Positions 27,561 through 37,026 are shown, counted from the first letter of the stretch. The stretch: 64,000 bases of DNA from Virgibacillus aidingensis (GCF_010994035.1 NZ_WIXN01000014.1:41064-105063); one strand, 5' to 3'. The notes: a model not told the origin generated them from the sequence alone. Program-made: numbers and translations.

Positions 27561-27571
27561 TTTGAATCCTC

Positions 27572-28255
27572 CTATAGTGTAACGGACATATAACCGAGTC
27601 CTTTTTTGGTCACAATCCCATTGGCTAAATTAAGAGAGGAGAGCTTTTGCCGTAACCTGGTAACATTAGCTGTAAGCGTATTATCATTAATAAATTGATC
27701 ATCATCCCAAAGCATTTGCATTAATTCGTGACGGGAAACAATTTTATTATTTGATTTGACTAATACCGAGAGAATAAAAAATTCATTTTTGGTAAGTTCA
27801 ATGCTTTGCCCATCCTTATAAATTCTTCCAGCCTTTACGTCAATAATGGCTTGATTCCATTCAATTACATCGGAGGATACTTCTTCATACGTATAGGTTC
27901 GACGAAGAATTGCCTGAACTTTGGCGAGAAGGACATCCATATGAAATGGTTTCTGAACGTAATCATCCGCCCCAAAGTTCATGGCCATCACCATATCCAT
28001 CGGATGATCTCTTGATGAAAGAAAAATAATGGGAACTTCGGACACGGCACGTATTTCTCTACACCAATGAAACCCATCAAACTTAGGAAGCTGTATATCA
28101 ATCATGACTAAGTGAGGCTGATGCACTGCAAAGTCTTCCATTACATTAGAAAAATTACTTGGACTACTTACCTCATATGACCACTGGCTTAACCCTTCAT
28201 TTAGTGCTTCTAAGAGAAGGGAATCGTCTTCGATAATAAAAATGTTCATATTCAT
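27572..28255 (-). CDS. yxdJ: OmpR-family response regulator (BceR/YxdJ type)
   Basis: A 227-residue regulator. The receiver domain has acidic residues EDD near residue 10, phospho-acceptor Asp in MIDIQLPKFDG and Lys in VQKPF. A winged-helix output domain follows (LTKNEFFILSVL.. NTLTANVTRLRQKL). GGAGG lies seven bases before the ATG. It is first in the kinase operon and should drive the ABC genes. Confidence 0.92.
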   Translation of the reverse strand: MNMNIFIIEDDSLLLEALNEGLSQWSYEVSSPSNFSNVMEDFAVHQPHLVMIDIQLPKFDGFHWCREIRAVSEVPIIFLSSRDHPMDMVMAMNFGADDYVQKPFHMDVLLAKVQAILRRTYTYEEVSSDVIEWNQAIIDVKAGRIYKDGQSIELTKNEFFILSVLVKSNNKIVSRHELMQMLWDDDQFINDNTLTANVTRLRQKLSSLNLANGIVTKKGLGYMSVTL

Positions 28256-28545
28256 TGGATGTCCTCCTTTCTTTATACTTATTTATTCTAAACTATTCAT
28301 AATTAGAAAACAATTTGTCCTTCCTATCTATCACTAAGATGGAGCCACCTTTGATTGGGGATTTACGATCCTATTGAAAATAAACAATTATTTCACTGAA
28401 TTTGGTGAATCACCAATAGGATTATAGAGTATGGAAAACCCTTACAGTTTAAAATAGTTGGAGAGGAGATCAACCCTCTCATTTATTTGTTCTCCTCATC
28501 AAAAGTACGAACAAAAATACTGAAACCAATAGGAGCTAGCCTAAA

Positions 28546-28968
28546 CTATTTCCCTGTCTCTGCAAACAGCTTAATTCGTTCCCCAATTTCATCACGAACA
28601 CGCTGGAAAACTTCCCATTTTTCCTCCTCTGTTCCTTCTGCTCTTGCAGGATCATCAAATCCCCAATGTTCCCTTTTCACTGCCGGTGGTGTTACAGGGC
28701 AACTATCTTTTGCATTACTACAAAGGGGAATAGCTAAAGTTGCATTATTTAGTATTTTAGAATCAATAATATCGGATGTTTGGTTTGAAATGTCAATCCC
28801 TGATTCTTTCATTGCTTTAACTGCATTCGGGTTCAGTCCGTGTGCTTCAATTCCAGCACTCTTAACTTCCCATTCATCCTGGTTTAAGTATTCTTTTGCC
28901 CAACCTTCTGCCATTTGGCTTCGGCATGAATTCCCAGTACATAGAAAACAGATTATCTTTTTAGTCAT
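28546..28968 (-). CDS. arsC: Thioredoxin-coupled arsenate reductase
   Basis: A 140-residue low-molecular-weight-phosphatase-type ArsC that reduces arsenate to arsenite. The P-loop CTGNSCRS holds the nucleophile Cys10, and the relay cysteines are Cys83 and Cys90 (LCSNAKDSC). It is very close to B. subtilis ArsC as remembered, and all catalytic residues are intact. Its ATG overlaps the arsB stop. Because arsB is broken, arsenite export from this locus is probably lost, which would make this gene alone of doubtful use. Confidence 0.93.
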   Translation of the reverse strand: MTKKIICFLCTGNSCRSQMAEGWAKEYLNQDEWEVKSAGIEAHGLNPNAVKAMKESGIDISNQTSDIIDSKILNNATLAIPLCSNAKDSCPVTPPAVKREHWGFDDPARAEGTEEEKWEVFQRVRDEIGERIKLFAETGK

Positions 28969-30280
28969 AAAATAATTCTCCTTAGAAAAGTAATATATGA
29001 AACATAGAGTCCAATCAATGTTACAAATAGGATAGGCATTGTTAATACAATCCCTGTTTTAAAGTATGTTCCCCACGATATCTTCACACCTTTTTGGAAT
29101 AATACATGAAGCCATACTAATGTGGCAAGTGACCCAATTGGAGTGATCTTTGGACCTTAAATCGGATCCAATAATGTTTCCATAAACAAGTGCCTCTCGG
29201 ATGACACCTGTTGTATTTGTTTCTGCAATTGCTAAAGCGTCAATCATAACCGTCGGCATATTATTCATAATTGCGGAAAGAATAGCTGCTATAAATCCCA
29301 TGGTAATGGTAGCAATAAATAATCCTTCCTCTGCCAATTCCTGAATAACACCTGCCAAAACTGAGGTAAGGCCCGCATTCCCTAATCCATAAACAACCAC
29401 ATACATTCCAATCGAAAAAAACACAATGTTCCAAGGTGCGCCTTTAATCGCTGCTTTCGTATCCACTGCTTTACTTCTTCTAGCCATTAGAATAAAGAGT
29501 ATCGCGACAATCCCTGCAACGATGGAAACAGGTATTTGAATGAATTCGCTCGTAAAGTAACCAATTAATAATACCGTTAAAACATACCAAGATAAGCGAC
29601 AATTTTTGGTCTTTAATCGCTTCTTCTGGTTTTCTTAATTTAGATAAATCGTGTGCTTTTGGGATACTTTTTCTGAAGTAAATTAGTAAAACTGTAATTG
29701 TTGCAATGAGTGAAAAAGTGTTTGGGATGATCATCCTCAAAGCATATTCGAGGAATCCAATTCCAAAGAAATCCGCCGATACAATATTCACTAGGTTACT
29801 TACGACAAATGGCAGTGAAGTCGTATCGGCAATAAAGCCACTAGCGATAATAAACGGGAAAACCATCTTTTCTTTAAATTTCAAATGCCGGACCATTGCA
29901 AGTACAATTGGGGTCAATATTAATGCAGCTCCATCATTGGCAAATAATGCAGCAACGATGGCACCTAAAATACTTACATAGACGAACATTTTGATTCCAT
30001 TCCCTTTTGCAATTCTCGCCATAAGTAAGGCAGCCCACCCAAACAAACCAATTTGATCTAATATCAATGAAATGAGGATAATTGCCACAAAAGATAATGT
30101 TGCATTCCACGTAATATCTATAACTTCTAAAACATCACCAAATCCGACCACTTCCACTAATAGGGCAATGACTGCGCCAATACAGGCAGACCAACCGATA
30201 TTTAATCCTTTAGGCTGCCAAATAACAAAAATTAATGTAACAATAAAAATAATAAGCGCTAAAATCAATGTTGTTGACAA
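28965..30280 (-). pseudogene. arsB: ArsB-type arsenite efflux pump, two frameshifts
   Basis: About 430 codons of an ArsB/NhaD-superfamily pump with some ten membrane helices (for example [14 protein letters not shown] and [18 protein letters not shown]). The reading frame breaks near 29590-29600 and again near 29157, where one extra A turns GSDLGPKITP into [10 protein letters not shown]. Correcting both gives one continuous frame ending in a TGA that overlaps the arsC ATG. The start is TTG 30280 with GGAGG eight bases upstream. Either it is a real pseudogene or the assembly carries two single-base errors. Confidence 0.85.
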
Positions 30281-30324
30281 AAAATAGACCTCCAATTAAC
30301 AGCAAGAAATTTCTACGATGTTTA

Positions 30325-30412
30325 TTAACCTGCACAACAAGATTCTTCATCACCTTGCTCTGTATCATTATCTTCTTTTGTATAAAAGAACTCCCATTCA
30401 TTCGTTTGTGTC
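30325..30412 (-). pseudogene. C-terminal remnant of an ArsI/CadI-like VOC protein
   Basis: The minus strand reads TNEWEFFYTKEDNDTEQGDEESCCAG then stop. This matches the usual ending of arsenic/cadmium-inducible VOC proteins that lie between arsR and arsB in Bacillus. The rest of the gene has been replaced by ISLre2-type sequence, which removes arsR and the operon promoter too. Confidence 0.55.
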
Positions 30413-31063
30413 AAGCTTTTCTCGGTACCCTTATAATACCAATATTTCTGGCACTCTGTTTTTGTACGCTTACACGCTACCGCGCGATTGTCATCGCTTG
30501 GTGGCCTGTCATTTTGTGTTACGTTCTACAAACCAAGAACCTAACACAAAATGACAGGGTGATTATCTAAAGCTCTTAGCCAGTTTTCCAATAGCCGATG
30601 AATGGGATTCGTACACAGCGATTGAACCCAGTTTCGCTCCAATGGACGAACGAGTCGGTTGATGCAGAGAAAATGATCTTCGAACCATCTTTTTCACTTC
30701 CCGCTGCTTTCTTGCACTCCGATGCAGACCCTGAAGATAAGCTTCTCTTAAAGTCCCGTTTAGCTTGCCCTGCTTCACTTTGACCATGGCTTCGGCACCA
30801 TCCTGACTCCAATGCATTCCTCTTTTCTTCATCCGATACGTAATATGGCGTTGATTGGATTCCATCGCTCCCAGGCTTCTTGCATCCTTTGGCGGATTGT
30901 TAATGCACGCTCTCCAATCTATAATCCGATCCCAATTGTTTAGGATATACGAACGGAATTTCTCCACTTTTTCTGTCTGCTTGGTATCATCAAGTGTGCT
31001 TTCATAGGTTAAGGAAAACACCCCGCTAGTCGAACTAGAAAATATTTTCCCCATAATACACAA
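30413..31063 (-). mobile_element. ISLre2-family transposase remnant
   Basis: An open frame at 30563-31063 matches the C-terminal third of ISLre2/UPF0236 transposases (ESNQRHITYRMKKRGMHWSQ, then GAEAMVKVKQGKL and LREAYLQGLHRS). The N-terminal two thirds are missing. One element end probably lies near 30413, where the arsI-like remnant begins. The truncated 5' side adjoins the promoter of the methyltransferase. Confidence 0.75.
30505..30558. terminator. Long hairpin downstream of the ISLre2 transposase
   Basis: CCTGTCATTTTGTGTTA pairs with TAACACAAAATGACAGG, with further GTTCT/AGAAC pairing inside: a 22-bp stem with one mismatch and a short loop. It is probably the element's own terminator. 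Confidence 0.6.
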
Positions 31064-31072
31064 TCATTTAAT

Positions 31073-31101
31073 TTGACAAAATAATTTATTTGTGCTATAA
31101 T
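31073..31101 (+). promoter_or_regulatory. Consensus SigA promoter of the methyltransferase gene
   Basis: TTGACA (31073-31078) and TATAAT (31096-31101) with a 17-base spacer: a perfect SigA promoter. Transcription should start near 31108. Confidence 0.9.
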
Positions 31102-31129
31102 TTACAACTATCTATTTATTGTATATAAT

Positions 31130-31164
31130 AAGGTTCACCTTGCCAGGGGGAATCTTATTTTTTT
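31130..31164 (+). terminator. Terminator/attenuator in the methyltransferase leader
   Basis: AAGGTTCACC pairs with GGGGAATCTT (one mismatch, one G-U pair) around loop TTGCCAG, followed by ATTTTTTTATC. It sits between the promoter and the ORF, so it should attenuate the gene unless bypassed. Confidence 0.65.
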
Positions 31165-31182
31165 ATCTGAGAGGAAGATGGT

Positions 31183-32097
31183 ATGAAACAAAATGAGTCC
31201 AGTTTAACTTCCTTAGTATCGGCTTTCGGCCGAGCATATCACAGTAAATATGATACACCAAAAATTTTTGATGATTTTATTGCAAACAATTTAATTTCCG
31301 AAGAAGAGTTTTCAGCTATCAGCAAGAATATGATTGATGGGATACAATTTTTTAACAAAGATGTTGGGCAGAGGTTTAAAGATAATACAGAGGAAATTTT
31401 AAAATGGATTACACAAGTCCAGCTTTCCCCAACACCACTAGCACGCTCTGCCTATTGTGAAAAAGTATTACTTAATGAAGTTAAGTTAGGAGTAAAACAG
31501 TATGTCATACTTGGAGCTGGGTTAGATACTTTTAGTTTCCGATATCCAGAGTTGAAAAACAGATTACAGATATTTGAAATTGATCATCCAGCTACACAAG
31601 AATTAAAAAAGAAAAAGTTAGAGGAGGCTAAACTTAATATCCCGAATCATCTTCATTTTGTTTCTATGGACTTTACTAGTAAGTTTTCTCATCAAGATTT
31701 AGTAGATGAAGGTTTTGATAACAAAAAAACATTCTTTAGCTTTTTGGGTGTCTCATATTATTTAACTAAAGAAGAAAATGCGGACTTGATCAACCATTTA
31801 TTTGCTAACGTTCCATCAGGTAGCTCTATTGTTTTTGACTATGCAGATGAAAAACTCTTTGAAGAAAAAGGAATGTCTAATAGAGTGGAAAATATGGTGA
31901 AAATGGCTTCAGCAAGTGGAGAACCAATGAAATCGTGTTTCACTTATAATGAAATAGAGAATATGTTAGAAAAATCAGGTTTACTAATTTATGAACATTT
32001 AACACCAACCACGATAAATGGGCTTTTCTTTAAAAATAGAACGGATTATTTGTCTGCATTCGAGACAATCCACTTAATCCACGCTGTAAAGAAATAA
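31183..32097 (+). CDS. Class I SAM-dependent methyltransferase (LCMT/PPM1-like)
   Basis: A 304-residue protein of the leucine carboxyl methyltransferase-like family (TIGR00027 type) common in bacteria. The SAM-binding motif I is VILGAGLDTFSFR (residues 108-120), followed by the acidic strand end FEIDHPATQ and FLGVSYYLTKEE. The family modifies small molecules, often in secondary metabolism; no substrate can be proposed. GAGAGGAAG precedes the ATG. The gene has a perfect promoter with a terminator in its leader and a clean terminator behind, so it is an independent cassette between IS remnants. Confidence 0.85.
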   Translation: MKQNESSLTSLVSAFGRAYHSKYDTPKIFDDFIANNLISEEEFSAISKNMIDGIQFFNKDVGQRFKDNTEEILKWITQVQLSPTPLARSAYCEKVLLNEVKLGVKQYVILGAGLDTFSFRYPELKNRLQIFEIDHPATQELKKKKLEEAKLNIPNHLHFVSMDFTSKFSHQDLVDEGFDNKKTFFSFLGVSYYLTKEENADLINHLFANVPSGSSIVFDYADEKLFEEKGMSNRVENMVKMASASGEPMKSCFTYNEIENMLEKSGLLIYEHLTPTTINGLFFKNRTDYLSAFETIHLIHAVKK

Positions 32098-32112
32098 TTT
32101 TGTAATTTAAGA

Positions 32113-32147
32113 GCCTCTCATTGGTAATGGTGATTGAGAGGCTTTTA
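32113..32147 (+). terminator. Terminator of the methyltransferase gene
   Basis: GCCTCTCA pairs with TGAGAGGC, followed by TTTTATT. Confidence 0.9.
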
Positions 32148-32170
32148 TTATTTGATACTACATTATATAA

Positions 32171-32780
32171 TGGACCCAAGATTTTAGACACGAATAAGGG
32201 AGATGTTAAGGTAGGTATATGAAACGAAAAAGATATACACCAGAATTCAAATCGCAAATCGTGTTGGAAATCTTGAAGGAAGAAAAGCCAATGAGCCAGA
32301 TAGCTTCGGAACATGGTATTCATGTAAACCAGCTGCAAAAGTGGAAAACACAGTTTCTGCAAGATATGTCCCAAGTCTTTGAGAAAAAGAATAAAGACAA
32401 GGAAAAAATGAAAGAAGATTACGAAAAACAACTAGAAGCTCTCTACGCTGAAGTTGGCAAATTAACCACGCAATTGTCGTGGATGAAAAAAATATCTGGA
32501 ATCTACCACGACTAGACGGGAACGCATGGAGATGGTGGATTGGAAGGATCCAGACCTTCCTGTCTCCCAGCAGGCTAAACTACTTGGAATCAACCGTTCC
32601 AGCCTTTACTACAAGCCTGTGCAGCCGTCTCCTGAAGAGGTTGCCATTAAACACCGGATTGATGAGATCTATACCAAATACCCGTATTTTGGTTCACGCA
32701 AGATTGCCGAATTTCTAAAAAATGAAGGAGTGAACATTAACCTTATTTTTATAAAATTTGTGTCTTGACAATGGGGTCCA
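32171..32780 (+). mobile_element. Internally deleted IS3-family element with both ends
   Basis: The left end (TGGACCCAAGATTTTAGACA, 32171-32190) and right end (TGTCTTGACAATGGGGTCCA, 32761-32780) are imperfect inverted repeats. Inside, orfA is intact (32219-32515, 98 aa, HTH of the IS3 type, MKRKRYTPEFKSQIVLEILK with a leucine-zipper-like end). orfB (from 32526) covers only its first about 75 codons, then jumps to the right end. The DDE domain is missing. At 610 bp it is half the usual size. No target duplication is seen in the flanks. Confidence 0.8.
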
Positions 32781-33415
32781 CCATAGTTTGCATTGATTCC
32801 CCTGCCCTATTCACCATACGAGCTTGCGAGTTGGTCAAAGACCGTTGTCCAGCCCGATTACCATGTGAAAATTGATAATAACTACTACTCTGTTCCCTAT
32901 GATTATATCAAATGTACCGTAGACGTTCGAGTAGCCCGAAATATCGTTGAGGTGTTTTATAAAAATATCCGGATTGCTTCGCATAAGAGGTCCAATAAAA
33001 CAGGTGGGGATTTCTGTACGTTCCCTGATCATATGCCTAGGGATCACAGAAAATATGCATCGTTTGATAAGGAATTTATATTAGAGTGGGGTGCCACAAC
33101 CGGTCCTTCCACAAAATTAACCATAGAAAGAATACTTGAATCTTATCCGACAGAAAAGCAAGGGTTAAAATCCACCTACGCTTTGATGAAACTGGCAGAT
33201 AAATACTCGGTTGAACGCATTGAGAAGGCGTGTGAAAGAGTGTTGTCTTATACGCCACGACCAGAATTTAAAAGTATACAAACCATCCTAAAAACAGGAC
33301 ATGATAAATTACCATTAGAGAAAACAAGCAATCAAAGGAACACACCAAAAATGATAACGCATACGGGTTCACTCGTGGCGCTTCTTACTACGGAGGGAAA
33401 AATAATGACAACTGA
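32781..33415 (+). pseudogene. istA: IS21-family istA remnant
   Basis: The C-terminal part of an IS21 transposase (beta-barrel region from VQPDYHVKIDNNYYSVP to LERIEKACERVL-like helices), with the DDE core missing because the IS3 derivative sits at the 5' side. A one-base loss in the A run near 33346 shifts the frame before the usual TRGASYYGGKNN ending, which is readable in another frame and stops at 33415. Confidence 0.8.
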
Positions 33416-34153
33416 TAACACACTAACAAAATTAAATGAAATGAGAATGTCTGCGATGGCAGAAACACTTAGAGAGCAAATGAGGAATCCGGAATACCAA
33501 GAACTATCTTTCGTAGACCGATTTGGATTACTGGTAGATATCGAATGGTCCAGAAGACAAAATAATAAGCTTGATAGACTCATCAAACAAGCAGAATTAC
33601 GAGACACATAGGCATGCATCGAAGATATAGAATATCATTCGGATAGAAAGCTCGATAAGGCACAAATTTTACGTTTAGCAACTGGAAATTATATTGAAGA
33701 GCATCACAATATTATATTAATGGGTGCTTCGGGAAACGGTAAGACGTATTTAGCTTGTGCGTTTGGCATCGCTGCATGTCGTCAATTCTATAAATTAAAA
33801 TATATCCGATTACCTGATCTTTTGGATGAATTGGCAATCGCAAGAGGAGAAGGAACCTACAGAAAGGTAATGAAAAAATACAAGAATGTAAATCTACTTA
33901 TCTTAGATGAATGGTGATTAACTCCGTTAAAAGAAACGGAAGCAAGAGATCTTCTTGAAATCGTGGAAGCACGCCACCAACAGGGATCAACAATCTTTTG
34001 TTCCCAATTTGACCCAAGAGGATGGCACGAAAAATTGGCGAAATTACGCTGGCAGATGCCATCTTGGATAGAATTGTGCATGATTCTTACAACATACTTA
34101 TTGATGGTGAAGTATCGATGAGAGAGCGTCATGGATTAACGATATCCAAGTAA
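33405..34153 (+). pseudogene. istB: IS21-family istB ATPase, multiply inactivated
   Basis: An almost full-length IstB helper ATPase: MTTDNTLTKLNEMRMSAMAE, then Walker A LMGASGNGKTYLA and Walker B NLLILDEW. It is interrupted by in-frame TAG at 33609, TGA at 33915 and a frameshift in the A run near 34032, after which [16 protein letters not shown] and the normal end at 34153 can be read. It overlaps the end of istA as in intact IS21 elements. Confidence 0.85.
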
Positions 34154-34198
34154 TCTCCTTATAAATTACTAGATGGTAAAAAGTTTAGATAAGCTAAC

Positions 34199-34233
34199 AG
34201 CCAGTGGGATGCATTACTTTCCACTGGCTTTTA
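34199..34233 (+). terminator. Terminator-like hairpin after istB
   Basis: AGCCAGTGG pairs with CCACTGGCT, followed by TTTTATG. The rest of 34154-34420 shows no gene. Confidence 0.7.
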
Positions 34234-34420
34234 TGAATCAACTTATGGTTCACTTCTGTCACGAGTGGATCAATAACTTGTCTGAAGTGGGTCAAAAAGA
34301 TGGCAGAACTGGAGCTAAGCTATGTCCTTCCTCACGTATTCCGTCTGGTATGTCTCTGATTTGTGAAATAGATATGTTTATACATTTGAACCAATCCTTG
34401 TTTACTATATAGAGTATTAG

Positions 34421-35166
34421 TTAATTTGGTCTTTCCATCTCACTCATGAATAACCACGAACCGAGTACCAAAACAATAATAACTACGTAAAACAGAACGG
34501 TTTTCAATTTAGGCCTACTACCATTTCTTAAAACTTCAACGCCCAATGGAAGAAGTGCGATGCAGAAGCCCAGTTAATGAGATAATCGTTGTCATATTTG
34601 TTCCTTTTAGTACCCCTAACGCTAAGGTAAACATCACTCCTAAAGCAAGTGAACGAAACCATCCAAAAACTTTAGACGCATATGCTCCTATAGCTAATAC
34701 AATCCATCCAAAAGAGATTTAATATATTAACAACATGGAACATGCCATAAAAATCTCCTACAAGGTTTGTAGCAACGTCAACGTCTGTACTTTTTACAAT
34801 TTGAAAAGCGAAATGATCTACTCCCGAGTGGAACGCTCTTGCAAATAGACCAACGATGACTAATAAGCCACCCCAAAAACCTAAACGTGGTTTTTTATTG
34901 CTAATTAACTGTACAAGTATTAAAACAGCTGGAAATAATAGAATTGTTCCAATCAAAAAAAGACTATAGGATATAAGCATTAAGGTCGGATGTGTATTAT
35001 AAGCCGCTAACTGGTCTGGGAAAAAGAAATTAAATCTTATTCTCAGCAAAGCGGAAATAACTAATAGGATAGGAGCTATAATTAAAGAAAGCCCCCCTAG
35101 CCATCTTCCTGGAAAATTTTCTAAACCCTCTTGAAATGCTTTTTTTTGTTGATTTATTTTTCTCAC
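34421..35166 (-). pseudogene. Multi-pass membrane protein with two frameshifts
   Basis: The first 150 codons form a four-helix membrane protein (SLIIAPILLVISALL, SYSLFLIGTILLFPAVLILVQL, GFWGGLLVIVGLFARAF). Frame changes near 34707 and near 34565 restore three further segments (WIVLAIGAYASKVFGWF, ALGVMFTLALGVLKGTN, VLFYVVIIVLVLGSWLF) to a stop at 34421, giving about 245 residues. The family is not recognised. AGGTGAGAAAA-like sequence precedes the ATG. Confidence 0.65.
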
Positions 35167-35315
35167 CTCTTAGTACATACGAATTTTCGTAACCAACATC
35201 ACAATTACATTTTTAGACTTACATTGGATGTCAATAACGCTAAGATAAACAAGATTTTTTTACCTATGAGTTTAAGTTATTCTATTAAGATAAGGAAAGA
35301 TAATCATCTTACTCT

Positions 35316-35537
35316 TTATTTACTATTATTAGGTGAACTAGATTTTTTCATAGAAAATAAACCAATAACTCCACCAATAACAATCAATAAAATATCTATC
35401 GCAATTTCCCAACCTTGAAACATATCAATATAATTCACCAAAAACCAACTTTTCCCACCATTTGTCAAATGGTTTATCAAACCTCCTACTCCTTGGATTA
35501 GGAAAAGTAAACTAATTCCACTAATAATTTCTTTCAT
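35316..35537 (-). CDS. Small membrane protein of the GAP/TetR module, copy 1
   Basis: A 73-residue protein with two helices flanking a conserved polar core (GVGGLINHLTNGGKSWFLVNYID). GAGGTG lies seven bases before the ATG at 35537. It starts 22 bases after the GAP-family gene and is nearly identical in its core to the copy at 56097-56318. The function is unknown; constant pairing with the GAP protein suggests a subunit or accessory of that transporter-like protein. Confidence 0.8.
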   Translation of the reverse strand: MKEIISGISLLFLIQGVGGLINHLTNGGKSWFLVNYIDMFQGWEIAIDILLIVIGGVIGLFSMKKSSSPNNSK

Positions 35538-35559
35538 ATAAAACACCTCGTTCATATTT

Positions 35560-36273
35560 TTAATTTAAGATACCTCTAATACCAATATTAAAAAATACTG
35601 CACCTACTACACCCATTGCTACTAATAGTGAAGAAATCGGTGCTTCATTTAATTTTGTTTTTATATTTTTTAGAAAATGCTGCAGTTTATCTTTAAACAC
35701 AATACTAATTCCTAACAATAATAGAGAAGGAAGGACCATTACAAGATTGTATCCAATTATTACAAATATAGAAGAAAAAGAATTAATTGACAGATGATTT
35801 AATAAAAAAATCGAATAGAAATAAGGCAATGCCGTTACAAATTCAATAAGAAACACAATAATACCCAAAAAAATTATTCCCTTTATTGTTGTCTGTCTTG
35901 GAATCCATGACGTAAGACGTTCTATTGTGCCCTCTTTTGGTTTTATGAAGCTAACTAAAACAAGAAGTGTTCCCGTAACAGTATAGAACCAATTGATAAA
36001 ATCAAATTCAGATAACTGTTCAATCAACTCAAATAGTGTATCTCCACCAAAGTACAGTAATAAACCAATCATGAAATAACCTAACTGAATAACAAGCAAA
36101 AATACAAATAGACGAGAAGATAGCTGATTAGGTTGTGTAAGTAATAAATAGCCCGTAATAGCTAGCACACCAGGACTTAATATATCAACTAAGGCACAAA
36201 TGGAAATAATTAGTAGGGCTAAGGATATATCAATTGATGAGGAAGGCATCATTGTTTCAATGATTTCAATCAA
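35560..36273 (-). CDS. GAP-family (LysE-superfamily-like) membrane protein, copy 1
   Basis: A 237-residue protein with about six membrane helices, of the GAP/Sap (PF11139-like) type. The N-terminal motif is ALVDILSPGVLAITGYLLL, the middle holds FVTALPYFYSIFLLNHL and the C-terminus reads APISSLLVAMGVVGAVFFNIGIRG. In mycobacteria related proteins help export cell-surface lipids. Here export of a small or lipid molecule is only an inference. The start is TTG with GGGGG nine bases upstream. It is divergent from a TetR regulator with two operators between, so it is likely repressed by it. Confidence 0.8.
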   Translation of the reverse strand: MIEIIETMMPSSSIDISLALLIISICALVDILSPGVLAITGYLLLTQPNQLSSRLFVFLLVIQLGYFMIGLLLYFGGDTLFELIEQLSEFDFINWFYTVTGTLLVLVSFIKPKEGTIERLTSWIPRQTTIKGIIFLGIIVFLIEFVTALPYFYSIFLLNHLSINSFSSIFVIIGYNLVMVLPSLLLLGISIVFKDKLQHFLKNIKTKLNEAPISSLLVAMGVVGAVFFNIGIRGILN

Positions 36274-36312
36274 ATAATTAGTCCCCCTTTATATAGTGTG
36301 TTACCATTAAAA

Positions 36313-36351
36313 TAACACAACGTGCTAAAAAGATAATAACACACTGTATTA
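36313..36351. promoter_or_regulatory. Paired TetR operators, copy 1
   Basis: TAACACAACGTGCTA (36313-36327) and TAACACACTGTATTA (36337-36351), centres 24 bp apart, lie between the divergent GAP and TetR genes. They are imperfect forms of the exact palindromes in copy 2. Confidence 0.8.
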
Positions 36352-36370
36352 AAAAAAGGAAGTGGTTTTT

Positions 36371-36964
36371 ATGCCAAAAATGATTAATCATGATCAAAAA
36401 AGAAAATTAATTGCTGAAGCTGCATGGAAGATTATTGAGAATGAAGGTATTGAGAAAGCATCAATACGAAGAGTCGCCGCTGAAGCAGGAATGTCTCCTG
36501 GTGCGTTAAGACATTATTTTTCAACTAAAGATGAAATGCTGCTGTTTATTATAGAATACTTCATAGAAGAAGGTAAAAAGCGTTCTGATCATAAAGAATG
36601 GTCAAAAAATCCATTACAGGCAGTTGAGGAAGTGTTACTGGAGCTTGTACCAATTGACGAAGAAAAGAAAATTGAAACGAGCGTTTGGTGGATTTTTGCA
36701 TTCCGTTCCCTAACGAGTGATGCATTAAAGGAGAAGAAAGACGAAATGACTGATGGTACATACGATTTAGCAAATTCAATGATCAAGATATTAACTCTAA
36801 AAGGTATATTATCGGATTCAGTTAATGCAGATTTAGAAAGCAGCCGGTTATCTGCGTTGGTTGAAGGGCTGTCATTCCATGCTTTGTTAAGACCAGATGT
36901 GTATCCTCCAGAAAAGGTGAAGGAAGTAATTAGTTACCATTTAAAAACACTCTATAATAAATAA
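36371..36964 (+). CDS. TetR-family regulator of the GAP module, copy 1
   Basis: A 197-residue TetR repressor with an N-terminal HTH (AAWKIIENEGIEKASIRRVAAEAGMSPGALRHYF) and a BetI-like ligand domain (YPPEKVKEVISYHLKTL end). ATG 36371 is chosen with AAGGAAG upstream. It probably binds the paired operators and controls itself and the divergent GAP/small-protein pair. It is about 75-80% identical by eye to copy 2. Confidence 0.88.
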   Translation: MPKMINHDQKRKLIAEAAWKIIENEGIEKASIRRVAAEAGMSPGALRHYFSTKDEMLLFIIEYFIEEGKKRSDHKEWSKNPLQAVEEVLLELVPIDEEKKIETSVWWIFAFRSLTSDALKEKKDEMTDGTYDLANSMIKILTLKGILSDSVNADLESSRLSALVEGLSFHALLRPDVYPPEKVKEVISYHLKTLYNK

Positions 36965-36970
36965 ATACTC

Positions 36971-37010
36971 GGAAGTAGATAATTCATTCTCATTTGATTA
37001 TCTACTTCCA
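36971..37010 (+). terminator. Terminator of TetR copy 1
   Basis: GGAAGTAGATAAT pairs with ATTATCTACTTCC around a 14-base loop, a perfect 13-bp stem. Confidence 0.7.
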
Positions 37011-37026
37011 CCCTTATAGTTATTAA

